DNA of 64,000 nt from Aureimonas glaciei (lineage in GTDB: Bacteria; Pseudomonadota; Alphaproteobacteria; Rhizobiales; Rhizobiaceae), in NCBI RefSeq assembly GCF_014643375.1, contig NZ_BMJJ01000008.1, positions 213,757 to 277,756 of the forward strand, in the 5' to 3' direction. This document shows, piece after piece, positions 1 through 8,368 of the stretch. Positions within the stretch are counted from its first letter, which is position 1, and every line of letters begins with the position of its first letter. Both the position numbers and the translations under genes were made by a program. Under the pieces are notes generated by a model, which did not search any database, was not told the DNA's origin, and saw nothing but the letters and a program-made list of their open reading frames with translations.

Positions 1-2
1 GC

Positions 3-944
3 CATGCCTGGGCCGTGACGGTCACCGGCGCGCCAAAACTGTGGGCGATGCGCTTCATCGAGAAGCACGAGAAGAGCCCGCGCGCCTGGTATGGCGGCGC
101 CGTCGGCATGATCCACTTCAACGGCGACATGAACACCGGCCTGACGCTGCGCACCATCCGCCTCAAGGACGGCATCGCGGAAGTTCGGGCCGGCGCGACG
201 CTGCTTTACGACTCCAACCCGGAAGAGGAGGAGGCCGAGACCGAGCTGAAGGCCTCGGCGCTCATCTCCGCCATCCGCGAAGCGGGCCAGCCGAACGACG
301 TGCTGGGCGAACGCGCCGGCGCCAAGGTCGGGGAGGGGCTGCAGATCCTGCTCGTCGATCACGAGGACAGTTTCGTCCACACGCTCGCCAACTACTTCCG
401 CCAGACCGGCGCCACCGTCACCACCGTGCGCACGCCCGTGGCGCAGGAGATCTTCGACCGGATCGATCCCGATCTCGTGGTGCTGTCGCCCGGCCCCGGC
501 AACCCGGCCGACTTCGACTGCAAGGGCACGATCGCCTCGGCACGGGCCCGCAAGATCCCGATGTTCGGCGTCTGCCTCGGCCTGCAGGCGCTCGCCGAAG
601 CCTATGGCGGAACGCTCAGGACGTTGCACGTGCCGGTGCACGGCAAGCCCTCGCGCATCAAGGTGCAGAAGCCGGGCATCATCTTCTCCGGCCTGCCGTC
701 GGAGGTGACGGTCGGTCGCTATCACTCGATCTTTGCCGATCCGGTCCGTCTGCCCCGGGAATTCGAGGTCACCGCCGAGACCGAGGACGGCATCGTCATG
801 GCCTTCGAGCACCGCTCGGAGCCGGTTGCGGCGGTGCAGTTCCATCCCGAAAGCATCATGAGCCTCGGCGGCGGCGCGGGCATGCGGATGATCGAGAACA
901 TCGTCGCGCATCTGCCCCGGCGTGCCCGCGAGAAGGCTGCCTGA
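3..944 (+). CDS. trpE: Anthranilate synthase, fused TrpE-TrpG, C-terminal part
   Basis: This is the 3' part of a gene that begins before the window; the frame is open from base 3, so no true start is visible. The first ~100 residues are the end of the chorismate-binding TrpE domain ([24 protein letters not shown]-like segments). After a short linker comes a complete glutamine amidotransferase domain: [18 protein letters not shown], the SPGPGNP oxyanion region, the FGVCLGLQ nucleophile-cysteine motif and the FHPES catalytic His/Glu. Fusion of the two subunits in one chain is typical of rhizobial TrpE(G), which converts chorismate and glutamine to anthranilate, the first step of tryptophan synthesis. 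In rhizobia this gene is controlled by attenuation, but its leader lies outside the window. Confidence 0.95.
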   Translation, partial: HAWAVTVTGAPKLWAMRFIEKHEKSPRAWYGGAVGMIHFNGDMNTGLTLRTIRLKDGIAEVRAGATLLYDSNPEEEEAETELKASALISAIREAGQPNDVLGERAGAKVGEGLQILLVDHEDSFVHTLANYFRQTGATVTTVRTPVAQEIFDRIDPDLVVLSPGPGNPADFDCKGTIASARARKIPMFGVCLGLQALAEAYGGTLRTLHVPVHGKPSRIKVQKPGIIFSGLPSEVTVGRYHSIFADPVRLPREFEVTAETEDGIVMAFEHRSEPVAAVQFHPESIMSLGGGAGMRMIENIVAHLPRRAREKAA

Positions 945-945
945 C

Positions 946-1863
946 ATGCTGAATGTTGACGGCGTCCATCCGGATGCGGGGCCGGTGAAACGCATCGCGA
1001 CCGCGACCATCGGCGTCGGCCTGGTCGTCCTCGCGATCAAGTATTATGCCTATTACGTCACCGGCTCGGTGGCGCTGTATTCCGACGCCCTGGAATCGAT
1101 CGTCAACGTCGTCGCCGGCATCATCGCGCTGTGGGCCGTCAGCGTCTCCTTCGCGCCGGCCGACAGCGACCACCACTTCGGCCACACCAAGGCGGAGTAT
1201 TTCTCCGCCGTGGTGGAGGGGGCGCTGATCATCGTCGCGGCCTTGCTGATCCTGCGCGAGGCCTGGGACGCCTACCAGTCGCCGCGGGCTCTCGACGCAC
1301 CGATGCTGGGCATCGCCATCAACAGCAGCGCCACCGTCATCAATCTTGTGTGGGCGCAGTTCCTGATCCGGGCGGGCCGGGCCCGCCGCTCGCCGGCGCT
1401 GGCCGCCGACGGGCGCCACATCATGGCCGACGTGGTCACTTCGGTCGGAGTGCTCGCGGGTCTCGCCATCGCCTCGGTGACCGGCTGGCATGTCCTCGAT
1501 CCGATCATGGCCGCGCTGGTCGCCGTCAACATCCTGCGCGAGGGCTGGCACGTCGTCACCAGTTCGCTCAGCGGCCTGATGGATCAGGCGATGGAGCCGG
1601 GCGAGGAAGAGCGGGTGCGCAGCATCATCTCCGGCCATGCCGAAGGGGCGCTCGAGGTGCACGACCTGAAGACGCGGATCGCGGGACGGGCCCTGTTCAT
1701 CGAGTTCCACATGGTCGTGCCGGAGGCGATGACCGTCGGGGACGCGCACGAGATCTGCGACCGCATCGAGGAGGCGCTGCAGGGTGCTTTCGCTCACGCC
1801 ACCGTCCAGATCCACGTCGAGCCGGAGGGCGAAATCAAGCAGACGGGCGTTCCGGTCGTCTGA
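946..1863 (+). CDS. Cation diffusion facilitator (CDF) metal efflux protein
   Basis: A 305-residue CDF protein, expected to export Zn, Fe or similar divalent metals across the inner membrane by proton antiport. Several hydrophobic segments fill residues ~15-200; the metal-site segments are YSDALESIVN in helix 2 and ADGRHIMADVV (H-x3-D) in helix 5. A soluble C-terminal domain follows (EVHDLKTRIAGRALFIEFHM, ending in IHVEPEGE), as in FieF-like members. Helix 2 carries D-x2-E where E. coli FieF has D-x3-D, so metal preference cannot be inferred. The ATG at 946 begins one base after the trpE stop; an upstream GTG at 922 would overlap trpE. The near-abutting arrangement suggests read-through from trpE. 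Confidence 0.9.
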   Translation: MLNVDGVHPDAGPVKRIATATIGVGLVVLAIKYYAYYVTGSVALYSDALESIVNVVAGIIALWAVSVSFAPADSDHHFGHTKAEYFSAVVEGALIIVAALLILREAWDAYQSPRALDAPMLGIAINSSATVINLVWAQFLIRAGRARRSPALAADGRHIMADVVTSVGVLAGLAIASVTGWHVLDPIMAALVAVNILREGWHVVTSSLSGLMDQAMEPGEEERVRSIISGHAEGALEVHDLKTRIAGRALFIEFHMVVPEAMTVGDAHEICDRIEEALQGAFAHATVQIHVEPEGEIKQTGVPVV

Positions 1864-1999
1864 CGTCGGACTAATTCATTGGCTGCCTGAGGGATTGCGC
1901 CGTAATCCTGACAATTTTTGCCGCTTGCCACAATTGAATGTTAGGCGCAGTAGCGAAGCATGTGACCGATGACGGAACGGCACGACTGCTGAAACGCAT

Positions 2000-3064
2000 G
2001 TGTTTTCGAGGAATGGCGGGATCTTGGCCCTGACGGACGTCCGATCGCTGAGCAGGCCGATTCATCTCGCCCTCGTCCGCACCGCGCACCTGCGGCGCCT
2101 GCCGCTCTTCCAGTGGTCGGTGGCCGTCGCTGCTTTCGTGGTCGCCTTCGGCCTGCGCTATGGTCTCAATGACCAGCTGCCCGTCGGCTTTCCCTACCTG
2201 ACCTTCTTTCCCGCCGTCATCCTGACTACGTTTTTCGCCGGCCTCTATCCCGGCATCGCGGTCGCCGTGGCCAGCGGTCTGGCGTCCTGGTATTTCTTCA
2301 TCCCGCCGTTTCACACCTTCTCCCTGGTCGGCGGCGCGCCGCTGGCGCTGGCCTTCTACATCGCGATCGTCTCCGTCGACATTTTCCTCCTGCACTGGAT
2401 GCATCTGTCGGTCGATCGCCTCGGCCGGGAGCGGGAGAAGGCGGAGGGCTATGCAAGGCAGCGCGATCTCCTGTTCCAGGAGCTGCAGCACCGCGTCTCC
2501 AACAATCTCGCCGTCGTCTCCTCCATGCTGAGCGCCCAGTCCCGCGCGCTCGAGGGCGAGGCGGGGCAGGCGGCGCTGGTGCAGGCCTCGGCCCGGATCG
2601 GCCTGATCTCCAAGATCCAGCGCCAGCTGCACGATCCCTCGCGCCAGAGCCTCGACCTCGCGCCCTATCTCCGGCAGCTCGGGCCCGATCTGATGGAGGC
2701 GTCCGGCGCCGACCATATCGCCTACGCCGTCAATGCCGAACCCCTCGACGTGCCCGCCGCTCTGGCGGTGCCGCTCGGCCTCATCGCGACCGAGCTGATC
2801 TCCAACGCCATCGAGCACGGCTTTGCGCATTCCCGTGCGGGGACGCTTTCGGTGACCCTGCGCCAGCGCGGCGACGGCGAGGTCGTTCTGACCGTCGCCG
2901 ATGACGGGCCCGGCTGGCCGGAGGGCTACGAGGCGGGGCGTTCGCGCAATCTCGGCATGCGCATCGTCCTGTCGCTGACCCAGCAGATCGGCGGCAGCTT
3001 CGCCTTCCGCAACGAGGCCGGCGCGGTCTCGGAACTGCGGTTCCGACTGCCGGACCCGGCCTGA
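2000..3064 (+). CDS. Membrane sensor histidine kinase, HisKA_2/HWE-like with DUF4118-type sensor
   Basis: A 354-residue kinase. Hydrophobic segments at about 40-56, 66-100 and 115-135 form a DUF4118-like membrane module (GFPYLTFFPAVILTT, YFFIPP). A short linker leads to a HisKA_2-type phosphoacceptor box, ELQHRVSNNLAVV, with the predicted phosphorylated His at ~164. The ATPase follows, with N box TELISNAIEHGF and G1 box VADDGPGWPEG. No receiver domain is attached and no response regulator is adjacent, so the partner is encoded elsewhere. In alphaproteobacteria kinases of this class often feed the PhyR general-stress pathway; that link is inference here. The GTG at 2000 is the most upstream start; an in-frame TTG at 2024 is an alternative. 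Confidence 0.85.
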   Translation: MFSRNGGILALTDVRSLSRPIHLALVRTAHLRRLPLFQWSVAVAAFVVAFGLRYGLNDQLPVGFPYLTFFPAVILTTFFAGLYPGIAVAVASGLASWYFFIPPFHTFSLVGGAPLALAFYIAIVSVDIFLLHWMHLSVDRLGREREKAEGYARQRDLLFQELQHRVSNNLAVVSSMLSAQSRALEGEAGQAALVQASARIGLISKIQRQLHDPSRQSLDLAPYLRQLGPDLMEASGADHIAYAVNAEPLDVPAALAVPLGLIATELISNAIEHGFAHSRAGTLSVTLRQRGDGEVVLTVADDGPGWPEGYEAGRSRNLGMRIVLSLTQQIGGSFAFRNEAGAVSELRFRLPDPA

Positions 3065-3074
3065 ACTTTCCAGC

Positions 3075-3102
3075 TTGCAGTCTCGGCGATATCGGCTAGG
3101 CT
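3075..3102 (+). promoter_or_regulatory. Putative promoter of the leu leader/leuA operon
   Basis: TTGCAG at 3075-3080 and TAGGCT at 3097-3102 are separated by 16 bases and resemble a housekeeping sigma promoter. The expected start of transcription, 6-8 bases downstream, falls at or next to the A of the leader-peptide ATG (3110), implying a leaderless message. This is a visual match only. Confidence 0.4.
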
Positions 3103-3109
3103 GCTCTTC

Positions 3110-3229
3110 ATGAACCTCGCGCTCGCCCTTCTGACGATTCTGGCCCTGTCCCTGTCGACCGGCCTTTTTGTCGCGCGCGCGCCGAAGCTTCTCCTCCTTC
3201 CGCTTAGAAGCGATCGTCGGACCCGTTAG
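3110..3229 (+). CDS. Putative leucine leader peptide (leuL) of the leuA attenuator
   Basis: A 39-codon reading frame between the kinase gene and leuA. It encodes MNLALALLTILALS, and near its end a run KLLLLPLRSD: four consecutive Leu codons (ctt ctc ctc ctt at 3188-3199), Pro, then another Leu. Twelve leucines are present overall. There is no Shine-Dalgarno site; the putative promoter places the transcript start at the ATG, as known for the leaderless trpL of Sinorhizobium. The Leu run lies inside a hairpin and is followed by alternative stem-loops (see the leader RNA entry). This is what a ribosome-mediated leucine attenuator looks like. The alternative reading, a tiny hydrophobic membrane peptide, is less attractive given the position. 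Confidence 0.55.
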   Translation: MNLALALLTILALSLSTGLFVARAPKLLLLPLRSDRRTR

Positions 3230-3280
3230 TTCAAGGGGCGTCCGGCGATCGAGCCGGTCGCCTTGCGCGCCGTGCCCCTT
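3187..3280 (+). promoter_or_regulatory. Putative leu attenuator RNA with competing hairpins
   Basis: Several stems can form downstream of and across the Leu codons. Stem 1 pairs gcttct (3187-3192) with agaagc (3206-3211) and encloses the Leu run. Stem 2 pairs cgatcgtcggac (3211-3222) with gtccggcgatcg (3240-3251), 12 pairs including one G-U. Stem 3 pairs ggcgatc (3244-3250) with ggtcgcc (3256-3262), and an outer stem pairs aaggggc (3233-3239) with gcccctt (3274-3280). Stems 2 and 3 share bases and are mutually exclusive, as are stems 1 and 2 at base 3211. No long U-tract follows, so the mechanism could be Rho-dependent or translational rather than intrinsic termination. Confidence 0.45.
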
Positions 3281-3380
3281 CCGCTTCATGCCGGTTTGAC
3301 ACGACCGGTCCCCCCAGCTGAAGACGATGCTGCAGCCGCATGACGGCGCGCCGTCTCGACGAGCGACGAAGGCCCTATCC

Positions 3381-5135
3381 ATGTCCGCATCCACGACGTT
3401 TCCCCCCGCGCCCATCGCGGCACCGGCCACTTCGCCGGCCCCCGTGATGGCCAAGGCCGCCGCGAAGTACCAGCCCTATCCCCCGGTCGATCTCGCCGAC
3501 CGCACCTGGCCCTCGAAACGCATTGAGAAGCCGCCGATCTGGTGCTCGGTCGACCTGCGCGACGGCAACCAGGCGCTCGTCGATCCCATGGGCCAGGAAA
3601 AGAAGGAGCGCTTCTTCCAGCTGCTCAAATGGATGCGCTTCAAGGAGATCGAGATCGGCTTCCCCTCGGCCTCGCAGACCGATTTCGACTTCGCCCGCTG
3701 GTGCGTCGAGCATGGCGGCGTGGGCGAGGACGTGTCGTTGCAGGTGCTGGTCCAGTGCCGGCCGGAACTGATCGCCCGCACCTTCGAGTCGCTCGAGGGC
3801 GCGCACCGGCCGATCGTGCATTTCTACAACTCGACCAGCGAGCTGCAGCGCCGCGTCGTGTTCCAGAAGGACCGCGCCGGCGTGCGGGCCATCGCCGTCG
3901 AGGCGGCGAAGATGATCACCGAGATGGCCGACAAGGCCGGCGGCGGCTACCGCTTCGAGTATTCGCCTGAAAGCTTCACCGGCACCGAACTCGACTTCGC
4001 GCTGGAGATCTCCAACGCGGTGATCGAGGTGGTGAAGCCCACGGCCGACAACAAGCTCATCATCAACCTGCCGGCGACGGTCGAGATGTCCACGCCGAAC
4101 ATCCATGCCGACCAGATCGAGTGGATGTGCCGGAACCTCGACAACCGCGAGAACATCATCGTCTCACTGCATCCGCACAACGACCGCGGCACCGCGATCG
4201 CGGCGACCGAGCTCGGGCTCCTGGCCGGCGCCGACCGCGTCGAAGGCACCCTGTTCGGCAATGGCGAACGCACGGGCAATGTCGATCTCGTGACGCTGGC
4301 GTTGAACATGTTCACGCAAGGCGTCGATCCCCTGCTCGACGTCTCCGACGTCAACAAGATCAAGGACGTCTACGAATACTGCAACCAGCTGGTGATCCCC
4401 GAGCGTCACCCCTATGTCGGCGAACTCGTCTACACCGCGTTTTCCGGCTCGCACCAGGACGCGATCAACAAGGGCATGAAGGCGTCGCGCGCATCAAACA
4501 AGACGCTCTGGGAAGTGCCCTATCTGCCGATCGACCCGCAGGATGTCGGCCGTTCCTACGAGGCGATCATCCGCATCAATTCGCAGTCCGGCAAGGGCGG
4601 CATCGCCTATGTCCTTCAGGCCGACTACGGCCTCAACCTGCCGCGCGCGCTGCAGGTCGAGTTCCGCGAGGACGTCCAGCGGATCACCGATGCCGAGGGC
4701 ACCGAGCTGTCGGTGAAGCGCATCTACGACCGCTTCATCGAGCGCTATGTCGAGCAGCCGGGCGCCCGCATCCGCTTCCTCGACCATCACACGCTGCCCG
4801 ATCCCGAGCACCGTGGCGAGCGGCTGCTCGAGGCGACGATCCTCGACGGCGACAGGGAAGTGACGATCACCGGACGCGGCACCGGCCCGATCGACGGCTT
4901 CGTCGATGCGCTCTCGCGCCATCTCGGGATCGAGATGTCGGTTGCCGACTATTCCGAGCACTCGCTCCAGCACGGCTCCAACGCCTCGGCGATCTCCTAC
5001 ATGGACATCGAATACGCGGGCGGGGCGTTCGGCCAGGGGCGGCTGTTCGGCGCCGGCATCAACAAGAACATCGTCACGGCGTCGCTGCAGGGCATCGTCT
5101 CGGCGGCCAACCGGATCATCGGAGCGGTGAAATGA
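3381..5135 (+). CDS. leuA: 2-Isopropylmalate synthase, long (type 2) form
   Basis: LeuA condenses acetyl-CoA with 2-oxoisovalerate, the committed step of leucine synthesis. The protein (584 residues from this start) is the long class. The catalytic TIM-barrel begins with PIWCSVDLRDGNQAL and carries the metal-site motif SLHPHNDRGTA and the GNGERTGNVDL segment. The C-terminal ~140 residues (GIEMSVADYSEHSL, SYMDIEYAGG, GINKNIVTASLQGI) are the LeuA allosteric/dimerisation domain, so leucine feedback inhibition is expected. ATG at 3381 is preceded by gaagg at a workable distance; in-frame ATGs at 3327 and 3447 are alternatives. It lies directly behind the putative leucine leader and its stop overlaps the next start (ATGA). 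Confidence 0.95.
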   Translation: MSASTTFPPAPIAAPATSPAPVMAKAAAKYQPYPPVDLADRTWPSKRIEKPPIWCSVDLRDGNQALVDPMGQEKKERFFQLLKWMRFKEIEIGFPSASQTDFDFARWCVEHGGVGEDVSLQVLVQCRPELIARTFESLEGAHRPIVHFYNSTSELQRRVVFQKDRAGVRAIAVEAAKMITEMADKAGGGYRFEYSPESFTGTELDFALEISNAVIEVVKPTADNKLIINLPATVEMSTPNIHADQIEWMCRNLDNRENIIVSLHPHNDRGTAIAATELGLLAGADRVEGTLFGNGERTGNVDLVTLALNMFTQGVDPLLDVSDVNKIKDVYEYCNQLVIPERHPYVGELVYTAFSGSHQDAINKGMKASRASNKTLWEVPYLPIDPQDVGRSYEAIIRINSQSGKGGIAYVLQADYGLNLPRALQVEFREDVQRITDAEGTELSVKRIYDRFIERYVEQPGARIRFLDHHTLPDPEHRGERLLEATILDGDREVTITGRGTGPIDGFVDALSRHLGIEMSVADYSEHSLQHGSNASAISYMDIEYAGGAFGQGRLFGAGINKNIVTASLQGIVSAANRIIGAVK

Positions 5136-6790
5136 AGGTGGAAGGCGGCGTCCTCCTCGTCCGCGCGCTGGAAGCGCAGGGCGTTTCGCGCGTCTTCTGC
5201 GTGCCGGGGGAAAGCTATCTCCCGGTGCTCGACGCCCTCGTCGACAGCGGCATCGACACCGTCCTCTGCCGGCAGGAAGGGGGCGCGGCGATGATGGCCG
5301 AGGCCGATGGCAAGCTCACCGGTCGGCCGGGGATCGCCTTCGTCACCCGCGGGCCGGGCGCGACGAACGCCGCGTCCGGCGTGCATGTCGCCGCCCACGA
5401 CCTGACGCCGATGATCCTGTTCATCGGCCAGGTGCCGACCGAGTTCCGCGGCCGCGGCGCCTTCCAGGAGGTCGACTACGACAAGTTCTTCGGCGGCATG
5501 GCCAAGGCCGTGTTCGAGGCCGCCACCGCCGCCGAACTGCCCGACCTCGTCGCCGAGGCGTTCCGCATCGCCCTCGACGGCGCGCCGGGACCGGTCGTCA
5601 TCGCTCTGCCGGAGGACACACTCTCCGGCGAGGCGGAAGCGGAGATCCCGAGCCGCGTCGAGGCGATCGACATTCCGCCGGCGGAGTCCAAGCTCGAAGA
5701 TCTCTGGGCCATGCTGGAGGGAGCCAAGGCGCCGATCCTCATCCTCGGCGGCTCGCGCTGGACCGACGGCGCCATCGCCGACATCCAGACGTTCGCGACG
5801 CATTTCCACCTGCCGGTCGCCTGCTCCTTCCGCCGCCAGGCGCTGTTCCCGAGCCTTCATCCCCACTATGCCGGCGATGTCGGCATCGGCATCGCGCCGG
5901 CGCTGAAGGCGCGGATCGAGGCGTCCGACCTCGTCATCGCCATCGGCGCGCGGCTCGGCGAGATGCCGAGCCAGGGCTACACGCTCTTCGACGTGCCCCA
6001 GCCGAAGCAGCGGCTCGTCCATGTCCTGCCGGATGACGCCGAGCTCGGCCGGGTCTATCATCCCGCGCTGTCGATCCTCGCCGATCCCGTTTCCTTCGCG
6101 CGCAAGGCCGCACAATTGGTGGCGCCCGCGACGGTCGCCTGGTCGGGCGAGGCGGAGGCGGCGCACGCCACCTACCTCGCCTGGTCGACGCCCGCCCCGG
6201 ACACCGCCGCCCGCGCGGGGTATGTCGACATGAACGGCGTGATGGCGCATCTGGAAAAGGTGCTGCCGGCGACGAGCACGCTGACCAACGGCGCCGGCAA
6301 CTTCGCCGGCTGGCTGCACCGCTTCCACCGCTTCGTCGGCCACGCCGCGCAGCTTGCACCGACCTCGGGCTCGATGGGCTACGGCCTGCCGGCGGCGGTG
6401 GCGGCGAAACTCCGGCATCCCGAGCGGACGGTCGTCTGCTTTGCCGGCGACGGCTGCTTCCAGATGACGATGCAGGAATTCGGCACCGCCGCGCAGGCGG
6501 GCGCGGCCGTGATCGTGCTTCTCGTCGACAACAGCCAGTACGGCACCATCCGCATGCACCAGGAGCGGCACTATCCCGGCCGCCCCTCGGCGACCGCGCT
6601 GGTCAATCCGGATTTCGCCGCGCTCGCCCGGAGCTATGGCGCCTATGCCGCGGCCGTCGAGCGGACGGAGGACTTTGCCGCCGCCTTCGACGCGGCGGTG
6701 GCGAGCGGGGGGCTGGCGCTCCTGCACATCAAGACCGATCCCGATCGCATCTCGGTCACGGCGCGCCTGCCCTTTCCCGCGTCGATGTGA
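5132..6790 (+). CDS. Acetolactate-synthase-like thiamine diphosphate enzyme
   Basis: A 552-residue enzyme of the acetolactate synthase/benzaldehyde lyase group. The N-terminal pyrimidine-binding domain has the activating glutamate at ~49 in CRQEGGAAMMAEA. The central domain is of the transhydrogenase/FAD-binding type. The C-terminal domain has the ThDP-Mg motif GDG at 439-441 with its partner Asn at 467 (DNSQYG). ATG overlaps the leuA stop as ATGA, so the two proteins are translationally coupled. No small regulatory subunit (IlvH) lies nearby, so it is probably not the housekeeping acetolactate synthase. The substrate is probably pyruvate or another 2-oxo acid; I cannot name it. The leuA coupling suggests a role near branched-chain metabolism. 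Confidence 0.88.
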   Translation: MKVEGGVLLVRALEAQGVSRVFCVPGESYLPVLDALVDSGIDTVLCRQEGGAAMMAEADGKLTGRPGIAFVTRGPGATNAASGVHVAAHDLTPMILFIGQVPTEFRGRGAFQEVDYDKFFGGMAKAVFEAATAAELPDLVAEAFRIALDGAPGPVVIALPEDTLSGEAEAEIPSRVEAIDIPPAESKLEDLWAMLEGAKAPILILGGSRWTDGAIADIQTFATHFHLPVACSFRRQALFPSLHPHYAGDVGIGIAPALKARIEASDLVIAIGARLGEMPSQGYTLFDVPQPKQRLVHVLPDDAELGRVYHPALSILADPVSFARKAAQLVAPATVAWSGEAEAAHATYLAWSTPAPDTAARAGYVDMNGVMAHLEKVLPATSTLTNGAGNFAGWLHRFHRFVGHAAQLAPTSGSMGYGLPAAVAAKLRHPERTVVCFAGDGCFQMTMQEFGTAAQAGAAVIVLLVDNSQYGTIRMHQERHYPGRPSATALVNPDFAALARSYGAYAAAVERTEDFAAAFDAAVASGGLALLHIKTDPDRISVTARLPFPASM

Positions 6791-6794
6791 GCGC

Positions 6795-7616
6795 ATGAGC
6801 GCCGAAGCGGATCGCTCCCCGTCCGGACCGGCTCTGCCGGTCGTCGCGATGGGGGAGGGGACGGCCCAGCCGGCCGTTTTCCTGCACGGATTTGGCGGCG
6901 CCGCTTTGTCCTGGGAAGGCATTCAGCCGGCAATCGCCGTAGGCCGACCGACGCTCGCCTTCGACCTGCCGGGGCACGGCGAGGCGCGCGACTTTCCGGG
7001 CTTCGGCCCGCCGAAACTGGCGGCCCGGGCCGTCATTGCCGAGCTCGACCGGCATGGCATCGCTTCGGCCCATCTCGTCGGTCATTCCATGGGCGGCTCG
7101 ATCGCGGCGCTCATCGCGCTGTTCGCGCCCGAGCGGGTGGCCTCGCTGACGCTTCTGGCGCCGGGCGGGTTCGGCCCGGAGATCGGCGCCGAGGCGCTCG
7201 CGCGCTTTGCCGCGGCGCAGTCCGACCCGGAGCTGCGCGACAGCCTGATCGGCCTCGGCCGCCCCGGCTGGCAGCCGGACGAAGCGGTTCTCTCTTTGCA
7301 TCGCCGCATCCGCGCGTCGCAGTCCACCGCAGCGCTGGCGTCGATCCAGGCGCTGCTGTTTCGCGGCGGCACACAGGGGTCGCTGCCGCTCGATGCCGTC
7401 GCCGGCACGGGCGTGCCGGTGCAGCTGATCTGGGGCCGCGAGGACAGGATCACCCCCTTTGCCCAGAGTGCGGGTGTTCCCGCAGGCTTTGCGCTCGCCG
7501 CTTTGGCGGGGACCGGGCACATGCTGATGGACGAGGCGTGCGAGGAGTCGATCGCCCATATCGCCCAAGCCCTTGAGACCGCAGAGTCATCAGGCGTTTC
7601 GCACGCCAGCCCCTGA
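6795..7616 (+). CDS. Alpha/beta-fold serine hydrolase
   Basis: A 273-residue cytoplasmic alpha/beta hydrolase. The oxyanion segment is FLHGFGG at ~36, the nucleophile elbow GHSMGG puts the catalytic Ser at ~98, Asp-217 lies in WGREDRI and His-242 in GTGHML. All three triad residues are therefore present and well placed. No signal peptide is seen. It starts four bases after the stop of the ThDP enzyme and probably shares its transcript with leuA. Relatives include esterases, acyl-CoA/thioester hydrolases and AcoC-like proteins of acetoin operons. The neighbourhood of a 2-oxo-acid ligase makes a C-C or ester hydrolase acting on its product possible, but this is inference. Confidence 0.88.
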   Translation: MSAEADRSPSGPALPVVAMGEGTAQPAVFLHGFGGAALSWEGIQPAIAVGRPTLAFDLPGHGEARDFPGFGPPKLAARAVIAELDRHGIASAHLVGHSMGGSIAALIALFAPERVASLTLLAPGGFGPEIGAEALARFAAAQSDPELRDSLIGLGRPGWQPDEAVLSLHRRIRASQSTAALASIQALLFRGGTQGSLPLDAVAGTGVPVQLIWGREDRITPFAQSAGVPAGFALAALAGTGHMLMDEACEESIAHIAQALETAESSGVSHASP

Positions 7617-7714
7617 CGGCAGGCACGGGGAATGCGACGACGACGGTTCCCATTCGCGATGCGACGACTTATGGTTAATCAATTGTGAACAGTGAGCGAC
7701 AGGGACCAGCACGG

Positions 7715-8332
7715 ATGGGCGAGGGCAAGGACAATGTGTCGTCCCTGATGGGGAACCGACGGCTTGCCGACGCGATCCGGGCGGCCAAGATCGCCGCGGC
7801 GCATCGCAGCGACGTCGTCGTCGACATTCGAGAGGCGGATCGGGCGCGGCTGGAGATTCTCGCCGAGGAAATGCAGAGCGTCGCCGACGAGGTCCCGCCG
7901 GGCGACGACCGCTTCGACTTCACCATTTCCGGGGGCCCGCAGCCGCGGTTCTGGATCGATGGCACGGCGCATGTCTCCATGGCCCGCGACCGGCGGACCT
8001 ACCGCTTCGCGCGGGAGACGCGGCTCGGCCGGGTGATGCTGGGGGAATCCGCCGATGTCGCCGTGATCGCCGACCGCGTCACCGACTATGTCGCCGAGCG
8101 CATCGTCGAGCGCGACAAGGCCTTTGCCGATAGCGACGGGCTCGGCGTCCGGGTCATGGAACGCGGGGAGCGGAAGACGGAAGCAGCGGCTGCGCCGATC
8201 CCGGCCCGGCCGGTGCCGCCGCCCGCCGGCACGAGCTTCGCCGTCGCCCTCTCCTGGCTGATGATCGGCCTCGTCATCGGCGCCGGCACGCTCTACGCCA
8301 TCGCGTCGGTTCGCGGTTTTTCGCTGAACTGA
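7715..8332 (+). CDS. Conserved hypothetical protein with C-terminal membrane anchor
   Basis: A 205-residue protein of a type I have seen conserved in Rhizobiales but of unknown function. The N-terminal region (NRRLADAIRAAKIAAA, VVVDIREADRARLEILAEEM) is charged and helical; the middle (RFDFTISGGPQPRFWIDGTAHVSMARDRRTYRF) looks like a compact beta-rich domain. A Pro/Ala linker then leads to a single membrane segment near the C-terminus (SWLMIGLVIGAGTLYAIA). The bulk should face the cytoplasm. ATG at 7715 has aggga upstream; an in-frame GTG at 7685 would add ten residues. It is convergent with the BenE-type transporter. Confidence 0.65.
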   Translation: MGEGKDNVSSLMGNRRLADAIRAAKIAAAHRSDVVVDIREADRARLEILAEEMQSVADEVPPGDDRFDFTISGGPQPRFWIDGTAHVSMARDRRTYRFARETRLGRVMLGESADVAVIADRVTDYVAERIVERDKAFADSDGLGVRVMERGERKTEAAAAPIPARPVPPPAGTSFAVALSWLMIGLVIGAGTLYAIASVRGFSLN

Positions 8333-8368
8333 AGCTGCCGCGATTCGCCTCGCCGGCGACAGGCGTCG

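Noticed and set aside
1974..1998. GGAAC upstream of the HisKA_2 kinase as an EcfG promoter
   Set aside because: The second element reads CGCA instead of CGTT at the right spacing; two mismatches in four bases.
4121..5131. Upstream extension of the ThDP enzyme frame through leuA
   Set aside because: It translates to Arg/Pro-rich sequence without conserved motifs and lies inside leuA; the real start is 5132.
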